Positions 1-7,737 of a stretch of DNA of 42,657 bases are shown here, piece after piece. The position numbers and the translations under genes are program-made. The notes under the pieces were generated by a model. That model did not search any database, had not been told where the DNA came from, and saw only the letters and a program-made list of their open reading frames with translations. Origin of the DNA: CAMTWZ01 sp041749075 (GTDB lineage: Bacteria > Bacteroidota > Rhodothermia > Balneolales > HLUCCA01); NCBI GenBank assembly GCA_041749075.1, contig JBGTBY010000013.1:1-42657 (forward strand), written 5' to 3'. The stretch's first letter is position 1. Each line of letters starts with the position of its first letter.

Positions 1-90
1 TTGGCCGACCATCGGCTTACCCGCTCTCAAGTGGTCGGCCGCTTCTTTAGAAAAGGCCTCGAAATCAAATTTTGTGTCTTCTTGTTTCAT
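1..90 (-). CDS. IS256-family transposase, N-terminal fragment (runs off the window)
   Basis: Reading the minus strand from the ATG at 90-88 gives MKQEDTKFDFEAFSKEAADH followed by LRAGKPMVGQ and then the window edge. This matches the start of IS256-family (mutator-type) transposases, where a short acidic segment is followed by a 'FD..AF..EA...L..GKP..G' pattern before the catalytic domain. Only 30 residues are visible, so the DDE residues are outside the window and intactness cannot be judged. The family catalyses cut-and-paste or copy-out transposition. The match rests on one short motif, so the family call is good but not certain. Confidence 0.7.
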   Translation of the reverse strand, partial: MKQEDTKFDFEAFSKEAADHLRAGKPMVGQ

Positions 91-125
91 GTGTCAATTT
101 ATCCAATTATGGTTTTGACACAGTT
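1..125. mobile_element. IS256-family insertion sequence, one terminus
   Basis: Just upstream of the transposase start lies an inverted pair GTGTCAA (91-97) and TTGACAC (115-121). Read inward from the right, the end begins around CTGTGTCAAAACC, which resembles the terminal inverted repeats of IS256-family elements. The outer boundary is placed at about 122-125 by that resemblance. The other end and the target duplication are not in the window. Confidence 0.55.
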
Positions 126-208
126 AATTGAGCATACCCACCCCTACGTTTCGATACATATATTACCCCCTTCATCCCTTCATCCTTTCATCACTTCATC
201 CTTTCATC

Positions 209-1189
209 ATGCGATATCTCTTCCTGCTTCCCATCCTCCTCATAGGCTGCACCACGCCAGAAACCACATCCCCATCCCCCACATGGGCCATCGCCATCCA
301 TGGCGGAGCCGGGGTGATTTCGAAGGATCTTCCCGACAGCGTGCGCCTGGATTATGAAGCATCACTCACTGCGGCGCTTGAAGCTGGAAAAACCATGCTG
401 GCGGATGGAAAAGCGAGCTTGGATGTGGTTGAAGCGGTCGTCCGGATTTTGGAAGAAGATCCGCGGTTCAATGCCGGACGTGGAGCCGTGTTCACCGCCG
501 ATGGCGTTCACGAACTCGATGCGGCGATCATGGACGGACGTGATTTATCCTGTGGCGCGGTCGCGGGCATCACAACGGTCCGCAATCCGATTTCACTGGC
601 TCGAAAAGTGATGACCGACACTCCGCATGTCTTCCTCATTGGTGCCGGAGCCGAGGCCTTCGCCGATCAAGCGGGCGTGGAACGTGTGCCGAATTCGTTC
701 TTCAGCACAGACAGCCGTCGTAAGGCCTTGGAAAACGCAAAACAGCGTGAGATGGAGAAGGTGACCGCGAGTTTGGAATCCCGTTATGGCACGGTCGGCG
801 CGGTTGCGCTTGATCAGGCCGGAAACCTGGCAGCGGCCACATCCACCGGCGGCATGACCAACAAGCGCTTCGGTCGCGTGGGCGATGTGCCGGTGATCGG
901 TGCGGGAACGTATGCCAACAACGCCACGGCAGCCATTTCAGCCACGGGCACCGGCGAGGAATTCATCCGCCATGCGGTCGCTCATCAGATTTCGGCACAG
1001 ATGGAGTTTGGTGGCAAGACCCTGACGGAAGCGGCCGAGTTCGTCGTCTTTCAGAAACTCAAGCCCGGCGACGGCGGCATCATTTCCGTGAGCAAAACAG
1101 GCGACATCGCCATGATTTTCAATTCGGAAGGGATGTTCCGCGGAGCGGCAGATGCGAATGGACGCTTCGAAGTCGCGATCTGGGAGTAG
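209..1189 (+). CDS. Isoaspartyl peptidase / L-asparaginase (Ntn-hydrolase), predicted lipoprotein
   Basis: This 326-residue protein belongs to the plant-type asparaginase family, which hydrolyses isoaspartyl dipeptides and asparagine after autocleavage at a threonine. The start HGGAG motif lies near residue 33, and the cleavage segment RYGTVGAVALD supplies the nucleophile Thr near residue 193. TSTGGMTNKRFGRVGDVPVIGAG in the sequence (split: TSTGGM, then RVGD and GAGTYA) is the usual substrate-site region. I chose ATG 209 because it starts a lipoprotein signal (MRYLFLLPILLIGC, lipobox Cys14). An upstream in-frame ATG at 128 would add 27 residues encoded by TTCATCC repeats. The likely site is the periplasmic face of a membrane. 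Confidence 0.9.
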   Translation: MRYLFLLPILLIGCTTPETTSPSPTWAIAIHGGAGVISKDLPDSVRLDYEASLTAALEAGKTMLADGKASLDVVEAVVRILEEDPRFNAGRGAVFTADGVHELDAAIMDGRDLSCGAVAGITTVRNPISLARKVMTDTPHVFLIGAGAEAFADQAGVERVPNSFFSTDSRRKALENAKQREMEKVTASLESRYGTVGAVALDQAGNLAAATSTGGMTNKRFGRVGDVPVIGAGTYANNATAAISATGTGEEFIRHAVAHQISAQMEFGGKTLTEAAEFVVFQKLKPGDGGIISVSKTGDIAMIFNSEGMFRGAADANGRFEVAIWE

Positions 1190-1191
1190 GA

Positions 1192-1971
1192 TTAAATCCC
1201 GCTCTTGAACCGATCCCGCAATTCCTGCACGAACACACCGATGTCGTTGCGCAGCTCGAACAAGCGGCCATGGATCTCGGCATAAGGGAAATTCACCATA
1301 TGCCGTTTTTTATGCTGGTCCTGAAGCAGTTCCATAGCACGGTTCGCGAATTGCAATGATTTGCGGCAATAGACGATGTTGCCGCCGATCGAATCCACAT
1401 CGAACCCGAAGGAATAGCCTCCGGCCAGCTTGGCGCTCATCTGCAGCAGTAGCGAGCCCATTTCCACAAACTGATGATCTTCGTTCGCGCTTGGGTTCGA
1501 TTTGGCATATTGAAACACATCCAAGGTCAAATCATGCGCATTGGTGTAGATCGGCCATTTTTGGATGTCACCATAATCAGATAAGGTGAATTCGGCGCTG
1601 ACCGCTTTCCATTCTTCTCCATTCAGGTCGTCCATCTCGTCGGGAAAGTCTTCTTCGCTGTCGTCATCCGAATCATCGGCTTCATCAGACATGAAGATGT
1701 CATCTTCGTCTTCGTCCTCTTCCCAATCGTCGTCATCGTCGGGGAAGTAGGCTTCTTCGAACATCAGTTCTTCTTCGATGAATTGGTCGACCACATCGGT
1801 TTTGTCGTGGTCTTCGAGCAGGCGGAACCAGCGGGGCGGTTCCTTTCCTAACGTCGATTCCAGATATTGGCGAAGTTCTTCGCTTTTCTGTTCGGCATCG
1901 TTGATGTGCTGCTCCCAGCGGAGCTCATCCCAGATGTCGTCGTTATGGTCGTCGAAGTCGTCGGATCGCAT
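1192..1971 (-). CDS. Hypothetical acidic protein
   Basis: I do not recognise this 259-residue soluble protein. Its N-terminal third is rich in Asp and Glu, with an almost purely acidic stretch at roughly residues 77-115 (DDDDDWEEDEDEDD and similar). The C-terminal half (about 125-259) is a normal mixed helical sequence ending in ELRDRFKSGI, with HKKRHMVNFPYAEIHGRL near residue 220. There is no signal peptide or membrane segment. It follows the purine nucleoside phosphorylase gene on the same strand after 14 bp, so it may be the last gene of the divIVA-pnp operon. Its stop lies 2 bp from the stop of the convergent asparaginase gene. Confidence 0.75.
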   Translation of the reverse strand: MRSDDFDDHNDDIWDELRWEQHINDAEQKSEELRQYLESTLGKEPPRWFRLLEDHDKTDVVDQFIEEELMFEEAYFPDDDDDWEEDEDEDDIFMSDEADDSDDDSEEDFPDEMDDLNGEEWKAVSAEFTLSDYGDIQKWPIYTNAHDLTLDVFQYAKSNPSANEDHQFVEMGSLLLQMSAKLAGGYSFGFDVDSIGGNIVYCRKSLQFANRAMELLQDQHKKRHMVNFPYAEIHGRLFELRNDIGVFVQELRDRFKSGI

Positions 1972-1985
1972 AGGCGTGAACGGAC

Positions 1986-2822
1986 TCAGAGTTGTTCCAA
2001 CACTCCCATGATGACAGCCGTCATCTTGGGCTCCGCCATGTCGGCGGCTTCGAGAATCTCCTTCATTTCAACGGCTTTCAAAGAATCCGGGAAACACTCG
2101 TCTGTAATAACGGATATTCCCAGAACATTCATTCCCATATGAACGGCGGTGATCACTTCGGGCACGGTACTCATCCCGACGACATCGCCACCAATCTGAC
2201 GCAAGAAACGATATTCCGCGCGGGTTTCCAAGTTCGGTCCAGACACCGCCACATACACGCCATGATGCATTTTGATGCCCTTGCTCATGGCCACTTGATC
2301 GGCCACATCCACCAACGAACGGGTGTATGGTTCGCTCATATCCGGGAAACGTGGACCCAGCTCGTTGTCGTTCGCCCCAATCAGCGGATTATCGCCGATC
2401 AGATTGATGTGATCGGTGATGCACATGATGTCGCCACGCTGGAAATTCGGATTCATGCCACCGCATGCATTTGAAACCAACAACGTGTTCACGCTGAGCG
2501 CTTTGAGCACGCGCACCGGAAACACGATCTGCTGCATCGAATAGCCTTCATAGAAATGGAAGCGGCCCTGCATGGCGACCACTTTCTTGCCACTTAACGT
2601 GCCGAACAACAATCGTCCGGCATGACTTTCGACCGTCGAGACTGGAAAATGCGGAATTTCGTTGTAGGGGATGGATGCGCTCACCTCGATCTGTGCGGCC
2701 AGGCGGCCCAAGCCGGTGCCAAGAATGATGAGGAAGTCTGGACGGAAATCGGTTTTCGATTGGATGAAGGCGAGGGCTTCGTCGCGCTTGGCGCGGAATT
2801 CGGCTACGGAATCATGTTTCAT
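1986..2822 (-). CDS. Purine nucleoside phosphorylase
   Basis: This 278-residue protein matches the trimeric (PNP/MTAP, type II) purine nucleoside phosphorylases, which split (deoxy)inosine and guanosine with phosphate in purine salvage. Visible hallmarks are LIILGTGLGRLAAQI near residue 30, the phosphate-site HAGRL and GRFHFYEGY (about 65-92), NACGGMNP near residue 117, the purine-site YVAVSGPNLETRAEYRFLR (about 190-208) and GMSTVPEV with VITDEC near 218-243. The length is normal for the family. Its ATG overlaps the stop of the DivIVA-like gene by 4 bp, indicating translational coupling. The exact nucleoside preference cannot be read from sequence. Confidence 0.95.
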   Translation of the reverse strand: MKHDSVAEFRAKRDEALAFIQSKTDFRPDFLIILGTGLGRLAAQIEVSASIPYNEIPHFPVSTVESHAGRLLFGTLSGKKVVAMQGRFHFYEGYSMQQIVFPVRVLKALSVNTLLVSNACGGMNPNFQRGDIMCITDHINLIGDNPLIGANDNELGPRFPDMSEPYTRSLVDVADQVAMSKGIKMHHGVYVAVSGPNLETRAEYRFLRQIGGDVVGMSTVPEVITAVHMGMNVLGISVITDECFPDSLKAVEMKEILEAADMAEPKMTAVIMGVLEQL

Positions 2823-3400
2823 GCAAGATCGTCTAGGATGGCGTCGATATCGTCGGCGCCATGTTGCTGAGGTTCTGCGGCTTTCGCCTTAGGTTTCGAT
2901 TTGGTTGGGGCGGAATCGCCGGGCTCTTTGGGCAACGAGTATATGGAGGAATCATCTCGGGCGAAGGCATTCACCGATTCGCTCGCCATATCGAGATACG
3001 ATTTGATGCCACGCACGATTTCATCGCGGCGCTCAAGCAGACGCATGATTTCTTGCCGCACCGATTGGCGTTGCTGGTTCGCATCACGCAAAATGCCTTC
3101 AGCTTCGATTTCGGCTTTTTCAATTCGTGATTTCGCCTCGTTCTTGGCTCCGTTCAGGCGCTGCTCGGCCGATTCTTTCGCTGCCTGAAGCGTTTCGTGC
3201 AAGGCCGATTCGACCCGCTCGTAATGCTTCAATTTGTCTTTTAATTGGGCGAAATCCCGTTCCATGTCGCGCTGCCGAGTGACCAGGTTTTCCCATTCCA
3301 TCGACATCATGTTCAGGAATGCGTTCACCTCGTTCACATCGTAGCCCCGGAGCGACTTTTCAAACTTCTGTTGCTTGATCTCGAGGGCGGTAAGTTTCAT
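2819..3400 (-). CDS. DivIVA-domain coiled-coil protein
   Basis: The 193-residue protein opens with MKLTALEIKQQKFEKSLRGY and then DVNEVNAFL, the DivIVA membrane-binding N-domain signature (the usual form is 'L.I....F...LRGYD..EV..FL'). Residues about 30-130 are continuous coiled coil. The C-terminal 50 residues are low-complexity and end with DDIDAILDDLA. DivIVA proteins mark negatively curved membrane at poles or septa in Gram-positive bacteria; in Bacteroidota relatives the role is not established. It overlaps the purine nucleoside phosphorylase start by 4 bp and lies 10 bp after the small membrane protein upstream, so it is part of a four- or five-gene operon. Confidence 0.85.
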   Translation of the reverse strand: MKLTALEIKQQKFEKSLRGYDVNEVNAFLNMMSMEWENLVTRQRDMERDFAQLKDKLKHYERVESALHETLQAAKESAEQRLNGAKNEAKSRIEKAEIEAEGILRDANQQRQSVRQEIMRLLERRDEIVRGIKSYLDMASESVNAFARDDSSIYSLPKEPGDSAPTKSKPKAKAAEPQQHGADDIDAILDDLA

Positions 3401-3410
3401 AAGGCCTAAG

Positions 3411-3719
3411 TTAACGTGTTTTCAGCTTGTTTTTTAATCCGGATGCGGGGGCTTCGTAGTTGTCGGGATCGAGTTCAATCTGTTTGCTATGCGACGATTC
3501 CTCATCAATCACGATCGCTTCAAGGGTTTGCATGCGACGCTCCAAGCGGCCGCGCATCTCCTCGAATTCCTGCTTGGTAACGTGGTCGGCACTGGATTTC
3601 GTGGCTCGGTTGCCGAATAAAAACTTCACGAAACCAACGATCGAATGAACCAAAAAGATGGTGATGCCTGTTCCGGCAACAATGGCGACGAGGGCGATGA
3701 CAAATTCTTCTTCTGACAT
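3411..3719 (-). CDS. Small membrane protein with coiled coil, PspB-like
   Basis: This 102-residue protein has one N-terminal transmembrane helix (about residues 6-32, VIALVAIVAGTGITIFLV) and then a short coiled coil containing MRGRLERRMQTLEAIVIDEE. That pattern, a single helix followed by 'R..RR...LE.I.', resembles phage shock protein B, which senses envelope stress in proteobacteria. The similarity is architectural, so I do not assign the function. The gene upstream (3722-4021) has the same layout and is probably a paralogue; they are 2 bp apart. Confidence 0.7.
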   Translation of the reverse strand: MSEEEFVIALVAIVAGTGITIFLVHSIVGFVKFLFGNRATKSSADHVTKQEFEEMRGRLERRMQTLEAIVIDEESSHSKQIELDPDNYEAPASGLKNKLKTR

Positions 3720-3721
3720 AC

Positions 3722-4021
3722 TCAGCGAGTCCGTTTCTTATGTTGTGCCAATTGATTCACTAGACGCTCATCAAACGAATCGAGATCTTTCACATCGGGT
3801 TCGGCATCAAGCTCAATAAATTTATCTGTCGGCTCCAATGCGACGATGGTTTCCAGATTGCGCACACGCTTTTTCAAGGTTTCGACGTCCGCTTCCATCT
3901 GCTTGAATTGCTTACCCACATCCCCCGACATCGAGCCTTTTCTCATTTCCATGTATTTGGTGATGATGCCCCCAAAAATGGACACCGACACAATAACCGC
4001 CACCATTTCAAACACACCCAT
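3722..4021 (-). CDS. Small membrane protein with coiled coil, PspB-like paralogue
   Basis: The 99-residue product starts with a transmembrane helix (MGVFEMVAVIVSVSIFGGII) and continues into a coiled coil with MEADVETLKKRVRNLETIVA, followed by an acidic tail (EPTDKFIELDAEPDVKDLD). Layout and the LETIV segment parallel the downstream gene's LEAIV segment, suggesting tandem duplication. It heads the run toward the DivIVA-like gene and the purine nucleoside phosphorylase gene. A PspB-like role in envelope stress is possible but unproven. Confidence 0.7.
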   Translation of the reverse strand: MGVFEMVAVIVSVSIFGGIITKYMEMRKGSMSGDVGKQFKQMEADVETLKKRVRNLETIVALEPTDKFIELDAEPDVKDLDSFDERLVNQLAQHKKRTR

Positions 4022-4038
4022 ACTCCACTCCTTTTTCT

Positions 4039-4716
4039 TTAAAATACTGTACGTTGGCCAAAAATCGACGACCCGATTCGAACCATTGTCGAACCTTCCT
4101 GAATGGCCACATCCAAGTCCTGGCTCATCCCCATCGACAAGTGCGCATCCGTACTCAAATACCGGTCACGAAGTTCCCTTAATTGCCGGAATTGTGGTCG
4201 TACTGCCTCAGGTTCGGCTTCCAACGACGCGATGCCCATGAGTCCGCGCAACTTCACATGGGTAAACTCCTTTGAGGCCTCGATCAAGCCCGACAGATCG
4301 TCCGGCTCGCATCCGCTTTTTTGATCTTCATCGCTGATGTTGACCTGAATCAGCACGTTGATCACACGATTGGCCGCGGCGGCCCGCTTTTCGATCTCTT
4401 GTAAGGCTTTGAGCGAGGGCACCGAATGGATCCAATCGACGCGATCGGCCAGATACTTGATCTTATTGGTCTGCAGGGTTCCGATCATGTGCCAGACCGC
4501 ATCCGCAGGGCCATCCGCCATTTTCGGCACCAATTCCTGAACCCGGTTTTCCCCGAAATCACGCACGCCACAGGCTGCGGCATCAACGATTGCGGAAAGG
4601 GGATGGGTTTTGGAAACGGCCACGAGAAGGATGTCGTCGGGGTTGCGTCCGCAAGAAAGAGCGGCTTGGCGGATGCGGGCGCGCACCTCGTTCAGCCGGG
4701 AACGGATGGTTGACAT
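4039..4716 (-). CDS. YggS-family pyridoxal phosphate homeostasis protein
   Basis: This 225-residue protein is a YggS/PLPBP family member. The family binds PLP on a lysine in a TIM-barrel fold, has no known catalytic activity and keeps free PLP in balance. The PLP-lysine motif VAVSKTHPLS lies near residue 34, FGENRVQEL near 55, WHMIGTLQTNK near 78, and the phosphate-binding SMGMSQDLDVAIQEGSTMVR near 195-214 followed by IGSSIFGQR. The size is standard. It is 18 bp upstream of the PspB-like gene and divergent from the Nif3 gene across a 72 bp spacer. Confidence 0.93.
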   Translation of the reverse strand: MSTIRSRLNEVRARIRQAALSCGRNPDDILLVAVSKTHPLSAIVDAAACGVRDFGENRVQELVPKMADGPADAVWHMIGTLQTNKIKYLADRVDWIHSVPSLKALQEIEKRAAAANRVINVLIQVNISDEDQKSGCEPDDLSGLIEASKEFTHVKLRGLMGIASLEAEPEAVRPQFRQLRELRDRYLSTDAHLSMGMSQDLDVAIQEGSTMVRIGSSIFGQRTVF

Positions 4717-4788
4717 GTCATGAAGTTATGAAGCTATTGTGAATGTTCGTATTTTTATTCCCTTTCCACCAGTTTTTCGCGTTCAGCC

Positions 4789-5607
4789 GTGAGGCAAGTC
4801 ATTCAAGCAAGCCATATCATCGATTTCTTCAATACCTGGGCACCTGAACGCACCCAACAGGATTATGACAATTCCGGCCTGTTGGTGGGCTCCCCGAAAC
4901 AGGAGATACAAGGTATCCTCACCTGTCTGGATGTGACAAACGAGGTTGTGGATGACGCCCTTTCTCGGCAAGCGAACATGATCGTCGCGCATCATCCCAT
5001 CATCTTTCAGAAGATTTCGCGACTCAATCCGGACGACGCCATTGGCCAACTCCTATACCGGTTGATTCGCGAAAACCTCCTCATTTATACTGCCCATACC
5101 AATTTAGACGCCGCCATGAACGGCGTTTCGTATGTTTTGGCGGAAACATTAGGCTTGTCGGACTTGCGCATCCTGGCGCCGGAGTCTGACACACACGGTT
5201 TCGGCGTGATCGGCACCCTCGCCACCCCCGAATCCTGCGAGCTGTTCAAATCGAGAGTGTCCGAACGTCTGGGTTCGAACGGACTTCGCACGTCGGGTGA
5301 GTCCACATCCATCCGAACGGTTGCGGTTTGCGGTGGATCGGGCGCTTCGCTGATTGGGGCCGCGAAAGCCGCCGGAGCGGACGCCTATGTGACGGCCGAC
5401 ATCAAGTATCATGATTTTTTCCACGGCACAGACGGGTTTCTTTTGGTCGATGCCGGACATTACGAGACCGAATTTCCAGTGGTGGACCGCATGCGCGACC
5501 GTTTACGCGCCGAATTTCCGGAGTTGCCTGTTGAGGCCACCCGCTGCGTCACCAATCCTCTTGACTACCATCCAACCATCGATTCCAAACCCACCGCATC
5601 CGTATGA
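4789..5607 (+). CDS. Nif3-like dinuclear metal-centre protein
   Basis: The 272-residue protein is a Nif3/NGG1p-interacting factor family member; these form toroidal hexamers with a two-metal site. Visible metal-ligand regions are IVAHHPIIF (about 64-72), HTNLDAAMNGV (about 103-113) and VDAGHYETE (about 220-228). DYDNSGLLVG near residue 25 is the conserved N-terminal motif. This is the short form without the ~100-residue PII-like insert found in some relatives. The start is GTG at 4789; no better ATG lies upstream. Its stop overlaps the DUF164 start by 4 bp, a pairing common in Bacteroidota. The biochemical role is unresolved in the family. Confidence 0.93.
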   Translation: MRQVIQASHIIDFFNTWAPERTQQDYDNSGLLVGSPKQEIQGILTCLDVTNEVVDDALSRQANMIVAHHPIIFQKISRLNPDDAIGQLLYRLIRENLLIYTAHTNLDAAMNGVSYVLAETLGLSDLRILAPESDTHGFGVIGTLATPESCELFKSRVSERLGSNGLRTSGESTSIRTVAVCGGSGASLIGAAKAAGADAYVTADIKYHDFFHGTDGFLLVDAGHYETEFPVVDRMRDRLRAEFPELPVEATRCVTNPLDYHPTIDSKPTASV

Positions 5608-6341
5608 TTGAACTCTTACAACGATTGGCGAACCTGCAATTCATTGATTCAAGACTCGACGAGCTCAAACGCCTGCGTGGCGACCTTCCGGAAGAGTTGC
5701 TCGACATGGAAACCGACATTGCCCGCCTCAGCGGAAAAGTGACGAACCTGAAAGCGCAATTGGTTGAATTCGATCAGGAGCGTTTGAATCTCGACATCGA
5801 ACTGAAAGACGCCGACGCCCTCATCCGCAAATATGAAGAGCAGCAGATGACCGTCCGGAACAATCGCGAATACGATGCGCTGTCTAAGGAAATCGATTCC
5901 CAAAAGCAGACTCTGGAAAATTCACGCTCCAGATTAGAGGAATTAAAATATCTGGTGACGGATGCGACCTCGGATCTGGCTACAGCCGAAGCATCGCTTG
6001 CATCATTGGAAACCGAATTCGCCGATAAGAAAGGGAATTTGAATATCGTTGTTGAGAAGACTCAAAAAGAAGAAGACGAGTTGATGGTGAAGCGTGGAGT
6101 TGCGGCAAAAGAAGTGGAAGAACGCTACCTTCGCAGCTACGAGCGCTTGCGCAATGGATTGAACAATGGAATCGCGGTTGTGGCGATGGACAAGAAAGGA
6201 TCTTGCCTCGGCATGATGTTGCCTCCTCAGACGCAGATCGAAGTGCGCAAAAAGCACAAGATCATCATCGACGAGCACAGCGGCCGTATCGTGATGGATA
6301 TGTCGTTCTTTGAAGAAGCGGAAAAAAACTTTAAAAACTGA
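5604..6341 (+). CDS. DUF164 coiled-coil protein with degenerate C4 zinc ribbon
   Basis: This 245-residue protein has a long antiparallel coiled coil (about residues 10-180) followed by the DUF164 C-terminal domain. In the family that domain carries two CxxC pairs around a 'PPQ...I' core. Here the core LPPQTQIEVRKKHKIII is intact, but the first pair reads SCLGM and the second reads DEHSGR, so only one of four zinc cysteines remains. Zinc binding is therefore unlikely. The gene overlaps nif3 by 4 bp, and its TGA stop (6339-6341) is inside the first helix of the RNase P RNA. Family members are nucleic-acid-binding-like proteins of unclear role. Confidence 0.88.
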   Translation: MIELLQRLANLQFIDSRLDELKRLRGDLPEELLDMETDIARLSGKVTNLKAQLVEFDQERLNLDIELKDADALIRKYEEQQMTVRNNREYDALSKEIDSQKQTLENSRSRLEELKYLVTDATSDLATAEASLASLETEFADKKGNLNIVVEKTQKEEDELMVKRGVAAKEVEERYLRSYERLRNGLNNGIAVVAMDKKGSCLGMMLPPQTQIEVRKKHKIIIDEHSGRIVMDMSFFEEAEKNFKN

Positions 6342-6712
6342 TCTCCCGGTGACCGCCTGTCCGATTCGTCGGGCGGGAGGAAAGTCCGGACACCTGCTGG
6401 CACCGTGCTTCCTAACGGGAAGGCATCCGGTTTCGGTCGGATGACAGCCAGTGCAACAGAAAGGATACCGCCCCGACCTGGTCGGGGTAAGGGTGAAATG
6501 GTGGAGTAAGAGCCCACCGCTCGGATGGCGACATCCGGGGCAATGTAAACCTCACGGGGTGCAAGACCAAGTATGACCGTATGCGCTGCCAGTCGTGACG
6601 CGGTCGGGTAGGTTGCTAGATCCTGATGGTGACGTCAGGACCAGATAAATGGTCACCGTCCTGAAGCCGTTCGCGGCAGATGGATTACAGAATCCGGCTT
6701 ATGGGAGGTCAG
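6338..6712 (+). ncRNA. rnpB: RNase P RNA, bacterial type A
   Basis: This is the catalytic RNA that removes 5' leaders from tRNA precursors. Conserved core segments are present in order: GGAGGAAAGTCCGGAC (from about 6376), ACAGAAAGGATACCG near 6455, GGTGAAATGGTGGAGTAAGA then GCCCACCG near 6490-6520, AGATAAATGGTCACCGTC near 6643, and ACAGAATCCGGCTTAT near 6686. The ends were set by the P1 helix, CTGATCTCCC (6338-6347) pairing with GGGAGGTCAG (6703-6712) with one G-U. P1 overlaps the stop codon of the DUF164 gene on one side and the stop codon of convergent smpB on the other. Confidence 0.97.
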
Positions 6713-7173
6713 TGTTTTTTCAGGCGGTCGAGCTCACGCTTCACATCGCGCTCGGCGATCGTGGCGCGCTTGTCGTACAGTTTTTTTCCTTTCGCCAGAC
6801 CGATTTCGATCTTCGCCTTTCCCTTCTTGAAATACAGCGCCAGCGGCACGATCGTATAGCCTTTTTCCTTCAAGGCGCGATCAATCTTTTCCAATTCCAC
6901 TTTGTTCAACAACAGCTTTCTGATGCGACGCGTGTCGTGGTTGTTGTAATTGCCGTGCTCGAACTCCTTGATGTACAAATCCTTCAACCATAATTCCCCG
7001 TCTTTCATATAAGCGAAGGAATCGGTGAAACTCGCGTTTCCCGCACGCAACGACTTCACCTCGGTGCCTTGCAGCACGAGTCCAGCCTCCCAGGTTTTGT
7101 CGATCTGGAATTCGAACCGCGCCTTGCGGTTCTGGATGGAAATGGATCGTTTAACGGGTTTGTCTTCTGCCAT
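6709..7173 (-). CDS. smpB: SsrA-binding protein SmpB
   Basis: The 154-residue protein is SmpB, which binds tmRNA and brings it to stalled ribosomes for trans-translation. It shows NRKARFEFQIDKTWEAGLVL, then GTEVKSLRAGNASFTDSFAY, LKDLYIKEFEHGNYNNHD near residue 63-80, and the basic tail KKGKAKIEIGLAKGKKLYDK then RATIAERDVKRELDRLKKH, all diagnostic. The length is standard. Its stop overlaps the 3' strand of the rnpB P1 helix. The next gene downstream in the same direction is absent, and the lipoprotein gene upstream ends 2 bp before the smpB start, so the two are probably co-transcribed. The tmRNA gene itself is not in the window. Confidence 0.96.
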   Translation of the reverse strand: MAEDKPVKRSISIQNRKARFEFQIDKTWEAGLVLQGTEVKSLRAGNASFTDSFAYMKDGELWLKDLYIKEFEHGNYNNHDTRRIRKLLLNKVELEKIDRALKEKGYTIVPLALYFKKGKAKIEIGLAKGKKLYDKRATIAERDVKRELDRLKKH

Positions 7174-7175
7174 GG

Positions 7176-7646
7176 TCAGGGTGTAGCCACACCTTCTGGA
7201 ATCGGACGTTTCATTTGCGTGTAAATGCCTTCGATGAGATTGATGAGCTCTTGGGATTGAGGCTCGCCTGGAAACAACTGCTGCGCGCGACGCAGGTGAC
7301 GCAGCGCTTGTGGCATGGTCTGACCCATTTGCTGCGTGTTCTGATTGTTCATGATCCAGCGTCCATACGTGAGGTGGGTCGCATACAGCAAGTCGATGCG
7401 ATCGACAGCCGTCGAATCTGCTGAAGCCAATGCTGCGAGAGCATCCTCATATCGGTCCTGCTCGATGGCCAGCTCAACCACCTCACGCAAGTTTACTGGA
7501 GCCGTTTCGGTTTCTGTTTCTGTTCCGGTTTCTGTTTCAGTTTCAGTTTCAGTTTCTACAGTGGCTTGTGGTTCAACCGCTGGCTCGGAAGCACAGGAAG
7601 CCAATAGCAGGATGAGGATAAAAAAAGTAGGTAAGAGTCGATTCAT
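7176..7646 (-). CDS. Predicted lipoprotein with Thr-Glu repeat and TPR-like domain
   Basis: This 156-residue protein has a lipoprotein signal peptide (MNRLLPTFFILILLLASC, lipobox Cys18), then a low-complexity run of about 20 residues of alternating Thr and Glu (about 30-50), then a helical domain that looks like one or two tetratricopeptide-type repeats (DRYEDALAALASADS and LRHLRRAQQLFPGEPQSQEL). The Thr-Glu tract is encoded by TTTCAG/TTTCTG hexamers (about 7505-7562), so its length could vary without frameshift. I do not recognise a specific family. It lies 2 bp upstream of smpB. Confidence 0.72.
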   Translation of the reverse strand: MNRLLPTFFILILLLASCASEPAVEPQATVETETETETETGTETETETAPVNLREVVELAIEQDRYEDALAALASADSTAVDRIDLLYATHLTYGRWIMNNQNTQQMGQTMPQALRHLRRAQQLFPGEPQSQELINLIEGIYTQMKRPIPEGVATP

Positions 7647-7737
7647 AGAAGATGTTGATTAGGGGATGCAAGTTAACCTTCTTTTCGATGTGGTTCATCG
7701 TCCTTCGTTATTCGTCCCACGTCCATCGGTCTACGGT

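Noticed and set aside
128..208. Upstream in-frame start of the asparaginase gene at 128
   Set aside because: The extra 27 residues are coded by TTCATCC word repeats and would bury the lipoprotein signal that starts at 209.
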